This document shows, in pieces, positions 1-16,000 of a stretch of 64,000 bases of DNA (the first letter of the stretch is position 1; the number at the start of each line of letters is the position of its first letter). The notes beneath the pieces were generated by a model. The model did not search any database. It saw only the letters and a program-made list of their open reading frames with translations, and was not told the DNA's origin. This DNA is from JAOPZW01 sp963806015 (GTDB lineage: Bacteria; Actinomycetota; Thermoleophilia; Solirubrobacterales; Solirubrobacteraceae). Both the position numbers and the translations under genes were made by a program. The stretch covers positions 310,001 through 374,000 of the forward strand of contig CAWDWM010000001.1 of the NCBI GenBank assembly GCA_963806015.1, read 5' to 3'.

Positions 1-2210
1 GGCTCGTGCAGATGTTCGGCGACGTCGTGCGCGGCGTGCCCAGCGAGCGCCTCGAGGACGAGATCGCGCAGATCAAGCGCGAGCGCGGCGTGACGCTGGA
101 CACCGAGCTCGACAGCGACGCGCTGCGCGAGCTGACGGCGCGCTTCAAGGCGCTGTACGACTTCCCCACCGACCCGCGCGAGCAGCTCGAGCAGGCCATC
201 CTCGCGGTCTTCGATTCGTGGATGGGCGACCGCGCCGTCGCCTACCGGCGCATCAACCACATCCCCGACGACTGGGGCACGGCGGTCAACGTCCAGCAGA
301 TGGTCTACGGCAACAAGGGCCCGACCTCGGGCTCCGGCGTGGCCTTCTCGCGCGACGAGGTCACCGGGGCGCCCGAGCCCAGCGGCGACTTCCTCATCGA
401 CGCCCAGGGCGAGGACGTGGTCTCCGGGATGCGCACGCCGCGCGACATCGCCGAGCTCGCCGAGTGGATGCCGGAGGCGCACACGCAGCTGCTGCAGATC
501 ATGCGCCAGCTCGAGCGCCACTACGGCGACATGCAGGACACCGAGTTCACCATCGAGGAGGGGCGCCTCTACATGCTGCAGACGCGCGCGGCCAAGCGGC
601 CCGCGCAGGCCGCGGTGCGCTTCGCGGTCGACGCCGTACAGGAGGGCCTGCTGACGCGCGAGAAGGCAATCACGACGATCGATGCGCACTCCCTGCACGC
701 GCTGCTGCACCCGACCTTCGACCCCTCCGCCGCCTACCACGTCATCGCGCGCGGCGTGCCGGCCTCGCCCGGCGCGGCCAAGGGCGCCATCGTGTTCACC
801 GCGCCCGACGCCGTGGCGGCGGCCAACGACGGTCGCGCGGTGATCCTCGTGCGGCCGTTCACCGAGGCCGACGACGTTGCCGGCTTCCACGCCGCCAAGG
901 GCATCCTCACCTCGGAGGGCGGCAAGGCCTCGCACGCGGCGCTCGTGGCACGCGGCATGGGCCGTCCGGCGGTCACCGGCGCCGGGACGCTCGACATCGA
1001 CCTGCACGCCGGCGAGGTGCGCGTGAACGGGCACGTCCTCCACGAGGGCGACCTCATCGCCATCGACGGGACGGCCGGCACCATCACGCTCGACGACGTG
1101 CCCCTGGTGACGCCGACGGTCGACGAGCGCTTCGAGACGCTGCTGACGTGGTGCGACGAGCTGCGCACGCTTGGCATTCGCGCCAACGCCGACACGCCCG
1201 AGGACGCGCGCCGCGCGCGGGCCTTCGGCGCCGAGGGCGTCGGGCTGTGCCGCACCGAGCACATGTTCATGGCCGCCGATCGCCAGCGCCAGATGCAGCG
1301 CATGATCATGGCCGACGACGAGACCGGCCGGCGCGCGGCGCTCGACGAGCTGCTCCCGCTCCAGCAGGCCGACTTCGAAGGGATCTTCGAGGCGATGGAG
1401 GGGCTGCCGATCACCATCCGGCTGCTCGACCCGCCGTTGCACGAGTTCATGCCCGATCGCATGGAGCTCATCGAGGAGGTCACCAAGGCGCGGCTGAGCA
1501 ACGCTCCCGAGACCGCCGCGATCGAGCACACCCTCGAGCGCGTGCGGGCGCTCGCGGAGGGCAACCCGATGCTCGGAACGCGCGGCGTCCGGCTCGGGCT
1601 CATCCATCCCGAGATCTACGAGATGCAGGCGCGCGCGATCTTCCGGGCCACGCGCGCGGTGCGGGAGCGCGCCGGGCGCGCGCCGAAGGTCGAGATCATG
1701 ATCCCGCTCGTGGCGTACGCCCGCGAGTTCGAGATCGCGCGCGACCTCGTCCTGCGCGTCGCCGCGGAGGAGGGCTTCGAGCCCGACGGCGACTTCGAGG
1801 TGGGCACGATGATCGAGCTGCCGCGAGCGTGCCTGGCGGCCGGCGAGATCGCCCGCTCGGCGGAGTTCTTCTCCTTCGGCACGAACGACCTCACCCAGAC
1901 GGCCCTGGGCTTCTCGCGCGACGACATCGAGGCGGCCATCGTCCCCAACTACGTCGAGACGGGCATCGTCGACCGGTCGCCGTTCGCGACGATCGACGAG
2001 CAGGGCGTCGGCGAGCTCGTGCAGATCGCGATCGAGCGCGGGCGCGAGGCGCGTCCCGGCCTGGAGGTCGGCGTCTGCGGCGAGCACGGCGGCGATCCCG
2101 CGTCGATCCGCTTCTTCGACCGCGCCGGGCTGGACTACGTCAGCTGCTCGCCCTTCCGCGTGCCGATCGCGCGGGTGGCGGCGGCCCAGGCCGCTGCCGC
2201 GCGGCGCTGA
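1..2210 (+). CDS. ppdK: Pyruvate phosphate dikinase, C-terminal ~735 residues (5' end outside window)
   Basis: PPDK interconverts pyruvate, ATP and phosphate with PEP, AMP and diphosphate, and works in the cytosol at the PEP-pyruvate node. The frame is open to the left window edge, so roughly 150 N-terminal residues of the nucleotide-binding domain are missing. Visible are the end of the ATP-grasp domain (VQMFGDVV near the edge), the phosphohistidine swivelling domain (GGKASHAALVARGMG, phospho-His codon at 933-935) and the C-terminal TIM barrel (RLLDPPLHEF, GTNDLTQTALGFSRDD, CGEHGG with the catalytic Cys, YVSCSPFRVPIAR). The residue just before the Ser-His pair is Ala where PPDKs usually have the regulatory Thr. 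The gene converges on the minus-strand glycosyltransferase, with only 9 bases between the stop codons and no clear terminator. Confidence 0.96.
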   Translation, partial: LVQMFGDVVRGVPSERLEDEIAQIKRERGVTLDTELDSDALRELTARFKALYDFPTDPREQLEQAILAVFDSWMGDRAVAYRRINHIPDDWGTAVNVQQMVYGNKGPTSGSGVAFSRDEVTGAPEPSGDFLIDAQGEDVVSGMRTPRDIAELAEWMPEAHTQLLQIMRQLERHYGDMQDTEFTIEEGRLYMLQTRAAKRPAQAAVRFAVDAVQEGLLTREKAITTIDAHSLHALLHPTFDPSAAYHVIARGVPASPGAAKGAIVFTAPDAVAAANDGRAVILVRPFTEADDVAGFHAAKGILTSEGGKASHAALVARGMGRPAVTGAGTLDIDLHAGEVRVNGHVLHEGDLIAIDGTAGTITLDDVPLVTPTVDERFETLLTWCDELRTLGIRANADTPEDARRARAFGAEGVGLCRTEHMFMAADRQRQMQRMIMADDETGRRAALDELLPLQQADFEGIFEAMEGLPITIRLLDPPLHEFMPDRMELIEEVTKARLSNAPETAAIEHTLERVRALAEGNPMLGTRGVRLGLIHPEIYEMQARAIFRATRAVRERAGRAPKVEIMIPLVAYAREFEIARDLVLRVAAEEGFEPDGDFEVGTMIELPRACLAAGEIARSAEFFSFGTNDLTQTALGFSRDDIEAAIVPNYVETGIVDRSPFATIDEQGVGELVQIAIERGREARPGLEVGVCGEHGGDPASIRFFDRAGLDYVSCSPFRVPIARVAAAQAAAARR

Positions 2211-2219
2211 CCTAGGGTC

Positions 2220-3641
2220 TCAGCGCTCGAGCACGCGCTCCAGCAGCTCCACGTACTGGCCCAGGTGGCGCGGGCCGAGGAAGAGGTCGCGTACGCGCGT
2301 CTGGGCGGCGGCGCCCATGCGCTCTGCGGAGTGGGGATCGGCGAGCAGGCGATTGACGCGGTCGGCGAAGCCGGCGAGGTCGTTGGGATCGATCAGAAGT
2401 CCGGTTCTCCCGTCCTCGATCTGGTCCCGGATGCCCCCGACATCGGACGCGACGACCGGGCGGCCCTTCCACATCGCCTCGGAGACCGTGAGCCCGAAGC
2501 CCTCGGCGAGGCTCTTCTGGGCCACGACGTCGGCGCGCCGCTGCACCGCGTTGACGATCACCGCGTTCTCGTCGGCGTCCTGCATCGGCAGCAGGGCGAG
2601 GTGCACGCGCCGGCGGACCCTCTGCGGCAGCTCGTGCCATGCCGCCTCGATCTCGTCGAAGACCTCCGCCCCCTCGGGATCGTCGGCCACCGCCGTGACG
2701 TCGGGGCCCGCGAGCAGCAGATGCGGCTGCTCGTCGGCGTGCACGTGCTCGGCGAAGGCCGACAGGATGCCCATCGGGTCCTTGAGCCTGTCCCAGCGCG
2801 AGACCTGGGCCAGCAATGGCGCATCGAGGCGCAGGGCGTACTCCTCGACGACCTGGGCCGCGTGCACGACCTTCCCCACGCTGCCGTCGAGGCGCTCGAA
2901 GATCGCCCGTGAGGGTTGGTGATGGTCGGCGGCCAGGCCCGCCGCCCGCAGGACCGCCGTCACCGAGGTGAACGACATCGCGTGATTCTTGGGCGCGAAC
3001 GCGTCGATCGAAGGGGGAATGACGGTGACCTTGGCCTCGTCGAGGCCCTCCCAGGTGTACGCGGGGCGCGAGAAGATGTAGGCGTCGGCCCGCTCGACGT
3101 AGCCGATGAGGAAACGCCACGCCTCCCGCGCGCGCTCGTTGGGGACATCGAGGCCGACGTGCGAGCGCCAGACGACGGGAACGCCCGTCTCCACCAGTGG
3201 CGCGACCATGCCGGCGGTCTGCGGGTCGTGCAGCAGCACGACGTCGCCGGGCCCCACGCGCTGCGCCAGCAGGTCGGCGTGCTCGGAGGCGACGGCCTCG
3301 TAGACGGCGCGCTCGCCGTCGCCCAGCGGCCCGCCGTCGCCTGGGAAGCCGTGCAGGCGGTTGTGCAGGCGCTTGGTGATGCGGAAGAAGTCCTCGTTGC
3401 CGCCGATGGTCACCCAGCGCGCGTCGACCTCCACCCCGCGCGCGTAGCCGATCAGCGATCGCAGCATCTCGGCGACCCCGCCGCCGTGCGCGGTGGAGTT
3501 GACGTTCCAGAAGATGCGATCCGCCAGCAGCTCGCGTCCGCGCGCGATCGTGTGCTCGAACTGCGCGAGGCCCTCCGGCGAGAGGACGTCGCGGAAGCGC
3601 TCGGGGTCGAGCGGTGTGACCTCGACGTCCTGGAGCGCCAT
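2220..3641 (-). CDS. GT4 glycosyltransferase, trehalose synthase (TreT)-like
   Basis: A 473-residue retaining GT-B glycosyltransferase. The N-terminal half carries the TreT/trehalose phosphorylase-like pattern (WNVNSTAHGGGVAEML at about residue 45, then a VVWRSHVGLD segment). The C-terminal half has the nucleotide-sugar site (KSLAEGFGLTVSEAMWKGRPVV with the EX7E-type acidic pair, then DVGGIRDQIEDGRTG). Family members make trehalose from NDP-glucose and glucose, or act as retaining trehalose phosphorylases; the donor cannot be read here. It is the last gene of a minus-strand run, 9 bases after a HAD phosphosugar mutase that itself follows a GH65 phosphorylase, which supports a role in trehalose or another alpha-glucoside. 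The start is ATG at 3639-3641. Confidence 0.82.
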   Translation of the reverse strand: MALQDVEVTPLDPERFRDVLSPEGLAQFEHTIARGRELLADRIFWNVNSTAHGGGVAEMLRSLIGYARGVEVDARWVTIGGNEDFFRITKRLHNRLHGFPGDGGPLGDGERAVYEAVASEHADLLAQRVGPGDVVLLHDPQTAGMVAPLVETGVPVVWRSHVGLDVPNERAREAWRFLIGYVERADAYIFSRPAYTWEGLDEAKVTVIPPSIDAFAPKNHAMSFTSVTAVLRAAGLAADHHQPSRAIFERLDGSVGKVVHAAQVVEEYALRLDAPLLAQVSRWDRLKDPMGILSAFAEHVHADEQPHLLLAGPDVTAVADDPEGAEVFDEIEAAWHELPQRVRRRVHLALLPMQDADENAVIVNAVQRRADVVAQKSLAEGFGLTVSEAMWKGRPVVASDVGGIRDQIEDGRTGLLIDPNDLAGFADRVNRLLADPHSAERMGAAAQTRVRDLFLGPRHLGQYVELLERVLER

Positions 3642-3650
3642 GGCGCGACC

Positions 3651-4415
3651 TTACCTCGCCGCGCCGGCCGCGAGCCGGCCCTCTGACAGGCGGTCGACGT
3701 CCACGTCGTCGAGCGACGTGACCACGAGGTCGGCACCGGCGCCGGTCAGGAGGTCGACGTCGCCGGCGCGCGCCACCCCGAGCGCCGCCATGCCCCCCGC
3801 CTTGGCGGCCTGGATGCCCGAGACGGCGTCCTCGACCACGAAGCACTCCGGCGGCGAGAGCCCGAGCTCGCGGGCGGCGATCAGGAAGATCTCGGGATCA
3901 GGCTTGCCGCGCGCGAGGTCGCGCCCCGAGACGTCCGCGGCGAGGAGGTCGCGCAGGGTCAGGCCCGGCCCGACCCGGACCTGCCCGAGCACCAGCCCGG
4001 CGTTCTTCGACGAAGACGCCGCCGCCAGCCGGATCCCTGCGGCCCGCAGCGCGAGTGCGAAGCGCAGCGCGTCGTCGAACGCGGTGAACTCGCCGGCCTC
4101 GATGAGCGCGACGACGTTCTGCTGCTTGCGCCGGGCGTAGACCTCGGCGCGACGCTCGGCGTCGGGCACGTCAAAGCAGTCGAGCGCGGCGCGGGCGCCG
4201 CTCATGCGCGGCTTGCCGGCGATCGACTCCCGGTAGACATCCGACGTGAAGCCCTGCGGCGAGTAGCTCGTCTCGCCGCGGATGTCGCTCCACTGGGTGT
4301 CCATCAGCTCCTCGAGCGTGTCGCGCCACGCCCGCTCGTGCGGTGTGTCGACGAGCACGCCGTCCACATCGAGGATCGCGCCGCGAAAGCGCCCGTGCAC
4401 GCTGCGCCTCTCCAT
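3651..4415 (-). CDS. HAD-superfamily hydrolase, beta-phosphoglucomutase-like
   Basis: A 254-residue HAD protein with all four motifs. Motif I is LDVDGVLVD (nucleophile Asp16, general acid/base Asp18), motif II is the Ser run in AAASSSKN, motif III is the Lys of GKPDPEIF, and motif IV is VVEDAVSGIQAA. Together with the helical cap this matches beta-phosphoglucomutases, which convert beta-glucose 1-phosphate (the GH65 product) to glucose 6-phosphate. It begins directly after the GH65 stop codon (TAG then ATG, no gap). The same pair occurs in mycobacteria as Rv3400/Rv3401, and as a fusion in Rv2006. A plain phosphatase remains possible. Confidence 0.85.
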   Translation of the reverse strand: MERRSVHGRFRGAILDVDGVLVDTPHERAWRDTLEELMDTQWSDIRGETSYSPQGFTSDVYRESIAGKPRMSGARAALDCFDVPDAERRAEVYARRKQQNVVALIEAGEFTAFDDALRFALALRAAGIRLAAASSSKNAGLVLGQVRVGPGLTLRDLLAADVSGRDLARGKPDPEIFLIAARELGLSPPECFVVEDAVSGIQAAKAGGMAALGVARAGDVDLLTGAGADLVVTSLDDVDVDRLSEGRLAAGAAR

Positions 4416-6830
4416 CTAGCCGTGCGCGACGGCGCTCGGAATCGTGAACACGCAGCGCTCGTCCGGGCCCACCTCGCGGACGTCGTCGCCGACGCCAACT
4501 CGGATGCGCGGGCTGAAGCCGTCGGCCAGGGCGGCGACCGTGAGCTCGCCTCCCTGCAGCGTCACCCTGATCGGGGTGCCGCGGAACTGCATCGGGAGCG
4601 ACAACCCGTCGAGCCGGCCGATGAGCTTCGGATCGAAGTACACGACACCGTCGCGGACGTCCACGCCGAGGTAGGCCCGCTGGACGAGGTCGAGCGTGCC
4701 GCACATCACCCCCATGTGAACGCCCTCCCGCGTCGTCCCCCGTTGGACGTCGCCGACGTCGCTCTCCAGCGCGCCCAGGAACCGCTCCCACGAGCTCTCC
4801 GGATCGATGGCGGCGAGGACGCCGGCGTGGACGACGAAGCTCAGGGTCGACCCGTGCGAGGTCCGCCGGTCGTAGTAGTCGATCGTCTTGCGCGCGGTGT
4901 CGGGCCCGTACTCGTAGCCGAGCCGGCCGAAGAGCCCCCGCAGCTGGTCCTCGGAGAACAGGAAGAACAGCATCACCGCGTCGGCCTGCTTGGCGATCTT
5001 GTAGCGGTTGGGATCGTCTCCCTCCGCCCGCAGGATCCGGTCGAGCCGCTGGATGGTGCCGTAGCGCTCGCGGTAGGCGTCCCAGTCGAGCTCGTCCAGG
5101 TGCTCGTAGCCCTCGAACTGGCTGATGACGCCGTCGGCGTGGAAGGGCACGAACAGCTTGCGGCTCATCTCCTCCCACCTGCGCATCTCCTCGTCGCCCA
5201 GGCCGATCTTCGCCCGCAGGGCATCCCGGCGGCTCGCCGGGAGCAGCTCGAGCACCTCCTGCGCCGTCTCGCAGATCCACGCCACCATGACGTTGGTGTA
5301 GGCGTTGTTGCGCAGGCCCCCCTCGCCCGCCTCCGGGTACTTCTCGTGGAACTCGTCCGGGCCCATGACGCCGTGGATCTCCCACCGGTCGCGCTCCGGG
5401 TTGTAGTGCGCGAGTGAGGACCAGAAGCGCGCGATCTCCAGCAGCATCTCCGCGCCATGGTCGCGGAGGAACTCGAGGTCGTGGGTCGCGTGGTAGTAGC
5501 ACCAGATGTTGTAGAAGATCGCCGCGTTGACGTGGCGCTGGTTGCGGCTGAGGTCTGGCTCCCACCGCCCGGACATCGGGTTGAGGTGGACGCGCTGGGT
5601 CTCCTCGTCCCCGTCGCTGCCGCTCTGCCACGGGAACATCGCTCCCCGGCAGCCGATCTCGCGCGCTGCCGCGCGCGCCTCGCTGATCCGCCGGTAGCGG
5701 TACATCAGCAGGCCCCGCGTGATCTCCGGCAGCCGGAAGTTGAGGAAGGGGTAGACGTACAGCTCGTCCCAGAAGACGTGCCCGCGATAGGCCTCGCCGT
5801 TGAGACCCCGCGCCGGGACGCCCGCGTCGTGATGCGTGGTGAGCCGCGAGCAGACCTGCAGGACGTGCGAGATGTGCAGCCGCAGCAGGAACTGGGCGCG
5901 CTCGTGGCTCGGAAGGCGGATGTCGCTGACCTCCCAGAGCTCCTCCCAGGCGCGCGCATGCCCCACGAAGGCCTCGTCAAAGGTCGGATACCGAGCGACG
6001 CTCTTGATCGCGTTGGTCAGCGGCTCGTCGATCGCGCGATCCCGTGACGTGTACAGGGCCGCCAGCTTCTCCACGCGCACGGGCTCGCCCTTCTGCACGT
6101 CGAACTCGAGGACCTGCTGGACGTAGTCCTGGGTCTGCACGGTCTGGCGGGCGACGTCGAGCTCCTGCGCCCCGCGATAGACGCGGGCACGCGCCGCCAC
6201 CGCCACCTCGATGCGCGAATGACGGGTTCTGGCCTTCAGCGCGATGACGTCCGGACCGGAGACCCGCGGGCCCTGCGGATCGAGGTGACGCCCCTCGAGC
6301 TGCCGGTAGCGGGCGACGCCCTGGTTGAGCACCCGCCCGTCGAGTGCCGCCACCACCTCGACCGTGCCCGACCAGTTCTCGGCCGTGAGCTGCCAGGCGA
6401 GCGCTGCCTGGTGCATGCGGTTCATGCTGACGAAGCGCCTGCTCTCCAGCCTTGTCTGCCGGCCCATTCGATCGCGGAAGCGCAGCTCGCGGGAGACCAG
6501 CGCGTTGCGGACATCGAGCGCATGCCCGTAGGAGAGCACCTCGAGGTTCTCGAGCCGGAGGATCTCCTCGCCGTCGATGCGGAGCTTGAGGACGAGCCAA
6601 TTCGGGAGGTTCACGAGGTCCTCGTTGAGGACCGGGTGCCCTCCCATGATGGTCGTCTCCCGGTCGTACACGCCGTGCGCATAGGTGCCCGGGTAGTGGA
6701 TCGCACTGGCGTCCTCCCACTCGGCGGTTCCCCGCGTGCAGAAGTAGCCGTTGCCCGTCGAGGTCAGCGTCTCCCGCAGCCCTTCCTCGGCGGAATCGAA
6801 GCGGTCGTAGACGAGCATGAAATTTTTCAT
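4416..6830 (-). CDS. Glycoside hydrolase family 65 disaccharide phosphorylase
   Basis: Inverting phosphorylase of the trehalose/maltose/kojibiose family: alpha-glucoside plus phosphate gives beta-glucose 1-phosphate plus a sugar. With the ATG at 6830 the protein has 804 residues, normal for the family. It shows the N-terminal beta-sandwich (EEGLRETLTSTGNGYF), the (alpha/alpha)6 barrel (FWDELYVYPF, then FPWQSGSDGDEET) and the catalytic acid in VMGPDEFHEKYP (Glu493). An in-frame TTG at 6864-6866 overlaps the upstream stop codon, but the ATG at 6830 has a GGGAAG stretch just before it and fits the family N-terminus better. Substrate specificity is unknown; the neighbouring TreT-like enzyme points to trehalose. 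Confidence 0.9.
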   Translation of the reverse strand: MKNFMLVYDRFDSAEEGLRETLTSTGNGYFCTRGTAEWEDASAIHYPGTYAHGVYDRETTIMGGHPVLNEDLVNLPNWLVLKLRIDGEEILRLENLEVLSYGHALDVRNALVSRELRFRDRMGRQTRLESRRFVSMNRMHQAALAWQLTAENWSGTVEVVAALDGRVLNQGVARYRQLEGRHLDPQGPRVSGPDVIALKARTRHSRIEVAVAARARVYRGAQELDVARQTVQTQDYVQQVLEFDVQKGEPVRVEKLAALYTSRDRAIDEPLTNAIKSVARYPTFDEAFVGHARAWEELWEVSDIRLPSHERAQFLLRLHISHVLQVCSRLTTHHDAGVPARGLNGEAYRGHVFWDELYVYPFLNFRLPEITRGLLMYRYRRISEARAAAREIGCRGAMFPWQSGSDGDEETQRVHLNPMSGRWEPDLSRNQRHVNAAIFYNIWCYYHATHDLEFLRDHGAEMLLEIARFWSSLAHYNPERDRWEIHGVMGPDEFHEKYPEAGEGGLRNNAYTNVMVAWICETAQEVLELLPASRRDALRAKIGLGDEEMRRWEEMSRKLFVPFHADGVISQFEGYEHLDELDWDAYRERYGTIQRLDRILRAEGDDPNRYKIAKQADAVMLFFLFSEDQLRGLFGRLGYEYGPDTARKTIDYYDRRTSHGSTLSFVVHAGVLAAIDPESSWERFLGALESDVGDVQRGTTREGVHMGVMCGTLDLVQRAYLGVDVRDGVVYFDPKLIGRLDGLSLPMQFRGTPIRVTLQGGELTVAALADGFSPRIRVGVGDDVREVGPDERCVFTIPSAVAHG

Positions 6831-7502
6831 GGCTTCCCATGCCCGGCCGGTCCGCGCGGCGGTCAACGGCCGTCAAGCGGTCGCAGCGGCGACACGTCGC
6901 CCGCGATCGTCATGACCCAGCCGGGCTCTGCTCGCCACCATCCCACGATCGGGGCGCCGCCGTCGTCCCACTGCACCTGCAGCGCGCGCCACGTCCCGTC
7001 CGTGGCGCCGGCGCCGGCCGGCGCGACGACCGCGTGGCGCACGTCGAGCCGCAGCCCCTCGCGGCGGACCTTCGCGGCGGCCTCCTTGGCCGTCCACACG
7101 AGGTTGGTCAGGCGTGCGCGGTCGCCCTCGCCGTGTGCCGCGAGCAGACCGTGCTCGGCCGGCGCGAGCCACTCGCGCACGAAGGCGCCGCTGCGAGGCT
7201 CGACGCGCTCGAGGTCGCAGCCCACGACGGCGGGGGCGTGCGCGACGGCGGCCAGCGCCCGCCCGGCGCGATGGCTGAGCGAGACCGAGACCGGCGCGCG
7301 CTCGCCGTCCACCCACGCCTCCGGGGCGCCGTCCGGGGCGGGCAGGATCTCGACGCGCTCGGGCGCCACCGTGAGCCATGAGCCCACTGCCGCCTTCGCG
7401 GTGAAGCGGCCCAGGCGCCAGTCCTCCCGGCGCCTCTGCACGTGCAGGCCGGCCGCCACGCGGCGCTCACGCGCGCTCAGCCACGCGTGACCGCCCGGCA
7501 CA

Positions 7503-13064
<5,562 letters not shown>

Positions 13065-13066
13065 GC

Positions 13067-16000
13067 TCAGTCGCCGCCCATCGCGGCGCGGATCGGCGCG
13101 AGCGCGTCGGCGTCGATCCCGCCGGGCAGCTCGATGGTGCGGTAGCCCTCCATCCGCACGCGCACGCTGCCGGTCTCGTCGACCACCTCGGCGTCGACGC
13201 CGTCACCGTCGGCACGCTGGCTCACAACCGCCCACAACACACCGGGGGCGTCTGCTCCGGCGTAGCGCACGACGCGCGCGACGCGGGTGGGCAGCGCCAT
13301 CCGCCCGGCGGTCCCGAGCTCCCACACCCCGGCGGTCTGGAAGCATAGCTCGATGAGACGCGGGACGAAGTCGATCGGGCTGCCCGGCGGCTCGTGGTCG
13401 GCGGGCAGGTCGCCCGCCAGCCGGCCGATCGCGTGGCCGTTGTCGCGCCAGGCGCGGTCGAGCACCTGGTAGGCGGGCCCGTGGAAGTAGACGCGGTAGA
13501 CGCTGTCGTGGCCGACGCCGGTCTCTCCGTCCGCCGGACGAGCCGTCGCGGGTGGCGGTGCGGGGGCCTGCCGTGCCAGGCGCGCGCGGCCGGTGAAGTG
13601 ACACGTCTGCTGCTCGTCCTGGCCGGGCAGCGTGCGCCGTCCGATCAGCTGGCAGTCGGCCGCAAGCGTGCCGTCGCCGCCGTCGCGCACCAGCGCGCGG
13701 AGCTCGAGCGTGCGCGGCTCGTCGCGGTAGAACTTGAACGGCGCCAGCAGCTCGACGTCCTCGAGCGCCACGACCTCCCAGCCGGGCAGCAGAGCGCGGG
13801 CGGCTTCGGCGAAGCCCTCCATGCCCATGACGCCCGGGAGCACCGGGGTGCCCTCGATGCGGTGGTCGTCGAGGAAGGCCTGGCGGCCCGGGTCGAGCTC
13901 TGTGATCACGCTGAGCCCGCCGCTGACCGTGAGCGCGGCGATCCGCCCGGTCATCGGCCCGCCGTGCGCGGCCGCGGTGGCCGTCGCGCGCTCGGCGTCG
14001 AGGCCGCCGGTCGGGTGGCGCTCGGCGAGGAGCACGCCGAGGGCGCCGGCGACGACGACCTCGCCGCCGGCACCGGCCGCCGTGAGCTCGCGGCGCACGA
14101 TCGGAACGCCCACGTCCGCGGGCAGCATCGCGATGCCGGCGGCCTGCATCATCTTCGGGATCGAGCCGCGGCTGGCCATGCCGATTCCGGCCCAGGCGGT
14201 CCAGTCGATGACGCTGGCGCGCGTGCCGGCGGTCCCGCGCAGGTTCGAGGCGCTCTTGCACAGCAGGTCGTTGGCGGCTGCGTAGTCGGTCTGGCCAGCG
14301 TTGCCGAAGCGCCCGGCGATCGAGCTGAAGGCCACGGCCGACCGCGGCGGCGCGGCGCGAAGCGCGTGCATCAGGTGCAGCCAGCCCTCGGCCTTGACGT
14401 CGAAGACGAGGTCATACTCGCGCTGGGGCTTGTCGGGCAGGAAGTGGCTGATCTCCACGCCCGCGGCGTGCATCAGGACGTCGATGCGGCCGCTCTCGGC
14501 GAGCGCCTCCTGCACCGCGTGCGCGACCTGCTCGGCATCGGTGAGGTCGGCCTGGTGCCAGCGGGCCGTGCCGCCGGCGGCGCGGATCGCCTCGATGGCG
14601 TCGAGCGCCGCGCGGGCGCGCTCGATGCCCGCGAGCTCGCGCTCGACGAGCTTGGGCGTCGGGCGCTCGCCACGCTCGCGGATGCGCTCGGCCAGCTCAC
14701 CCATGAGGGCGTCTCGGTCGGTGGCGAAGCGCGCGAGGTCGGGATCGCCCGGGTCGGGCTCGGCGACGAGGTCGAGCAGGTGGAAGGTGCCCCCGGACGC
14801 CGCGAGGTCGGCGGTGATCGCCGCGACGATGCTGCCGGCGGCCCCGGTCACGAGGAACACCGTGTCGGCGCTCGGCTCGCGGGCGGGGTCATGGCCTGCG
14901 GCCTCTTCGGCCAGGCCGACCGTCCAGCGCAAATCGTCGGCGTGGCCGATCTCGACGGCGCCGGGGTCGAGCAGCGTCTCGTCGACCAGGAGGTCGGCGA
15001 GCGCTGCGGTCTTGCGGCTCGGCGCGAAGTCGACGGCCTTGACGAGCGCGCCGGGTCGCTCGCGCGCGAGCGCCTTGGTGAAGCCGGTCACGGCACCGCC
15101 GAGCACCGAGATGGCGCCCTCGGCGCCGTACCCGTGGCGCCCGCCCAGGCGCGTGCCGGCGACGAGGAAGGTGTCGGGCGCGGCCAGCGCGCGCATCGTG
15201 ACGGCCAGGAGCTTGACGCGGACGCGCAGGGCCTCACGCCAATCCGCGGGCTCGAGTTCTGCGAGGGGGCCCTCATCGTCGAGCGCCGACAGCCAGTAGA
15301 CGCCCTGGATCGGGCCGGCGGCCGCCCACTCGGCGAGGGTCGCCTCGAGCGCCTCGGCGTCGGGCGCGCCGTCGATCGCGAGCACCTCGACGCCGAGCTT
15401 GGCCAGCCGGGTGGCCAGGGCCTTGCCGACCCCGCCGCCGTCGGGCATGAGGACGACGCGGCTGCCCTCGCCGAGCTCGACGCACGTGGCGACGCACTGG
15501 TCAAGCGGCGGGCGCAGGACGGCGACCGGGACGCGGCGCGGGAAGCCCTCGGCCGCGGACGGCTCGGGCTGTGACGCCGCTGGTGCCGGCTCCGCGGCCG
15601 GCTCGGCCGGAGCGGCCTGCGGGACGCGGTCGCGAACGAAGCCGACGACGTGGTTGAGCGTCGGGTAATCGCGCAGCTTCAACGAGTCGTCGCGCTCGAT
15701 CCCATACGCCTCACGGATCGTCGCGAACACCTCCGCCTGCTTGACCGTGTCGATCCCCAGATCGGCCTCCAGATCGAGATCCATGTCCAGCAGATCCGAC
15801 GGATAGCCCGTCTGCGCCGCCACCACCTCCAGCACCCGCGCCTCCACCCCATCGCCCGCAGCGGGCGCGGGCGCAGCCGGGGCGGCCTCGGGCGCAACCG
15901 GAGCGGCCTGCGCCTGCGCCGGCGGCGGCGCGACCTCGGCCGGCGACATCCGCTCGCGGGCGAACCCGACCACGTGGTTGAGCGTCGGGTAATCGCGCAG

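Noticed and set aside
6831..6866. TTG start at 6866 for the GH65 gene
   Set aside because: Its overlap with the upstream stop looks like coupling, but the added 12 residues lie outside the family and an ATG with a purine-rich stretch follows at 6830.
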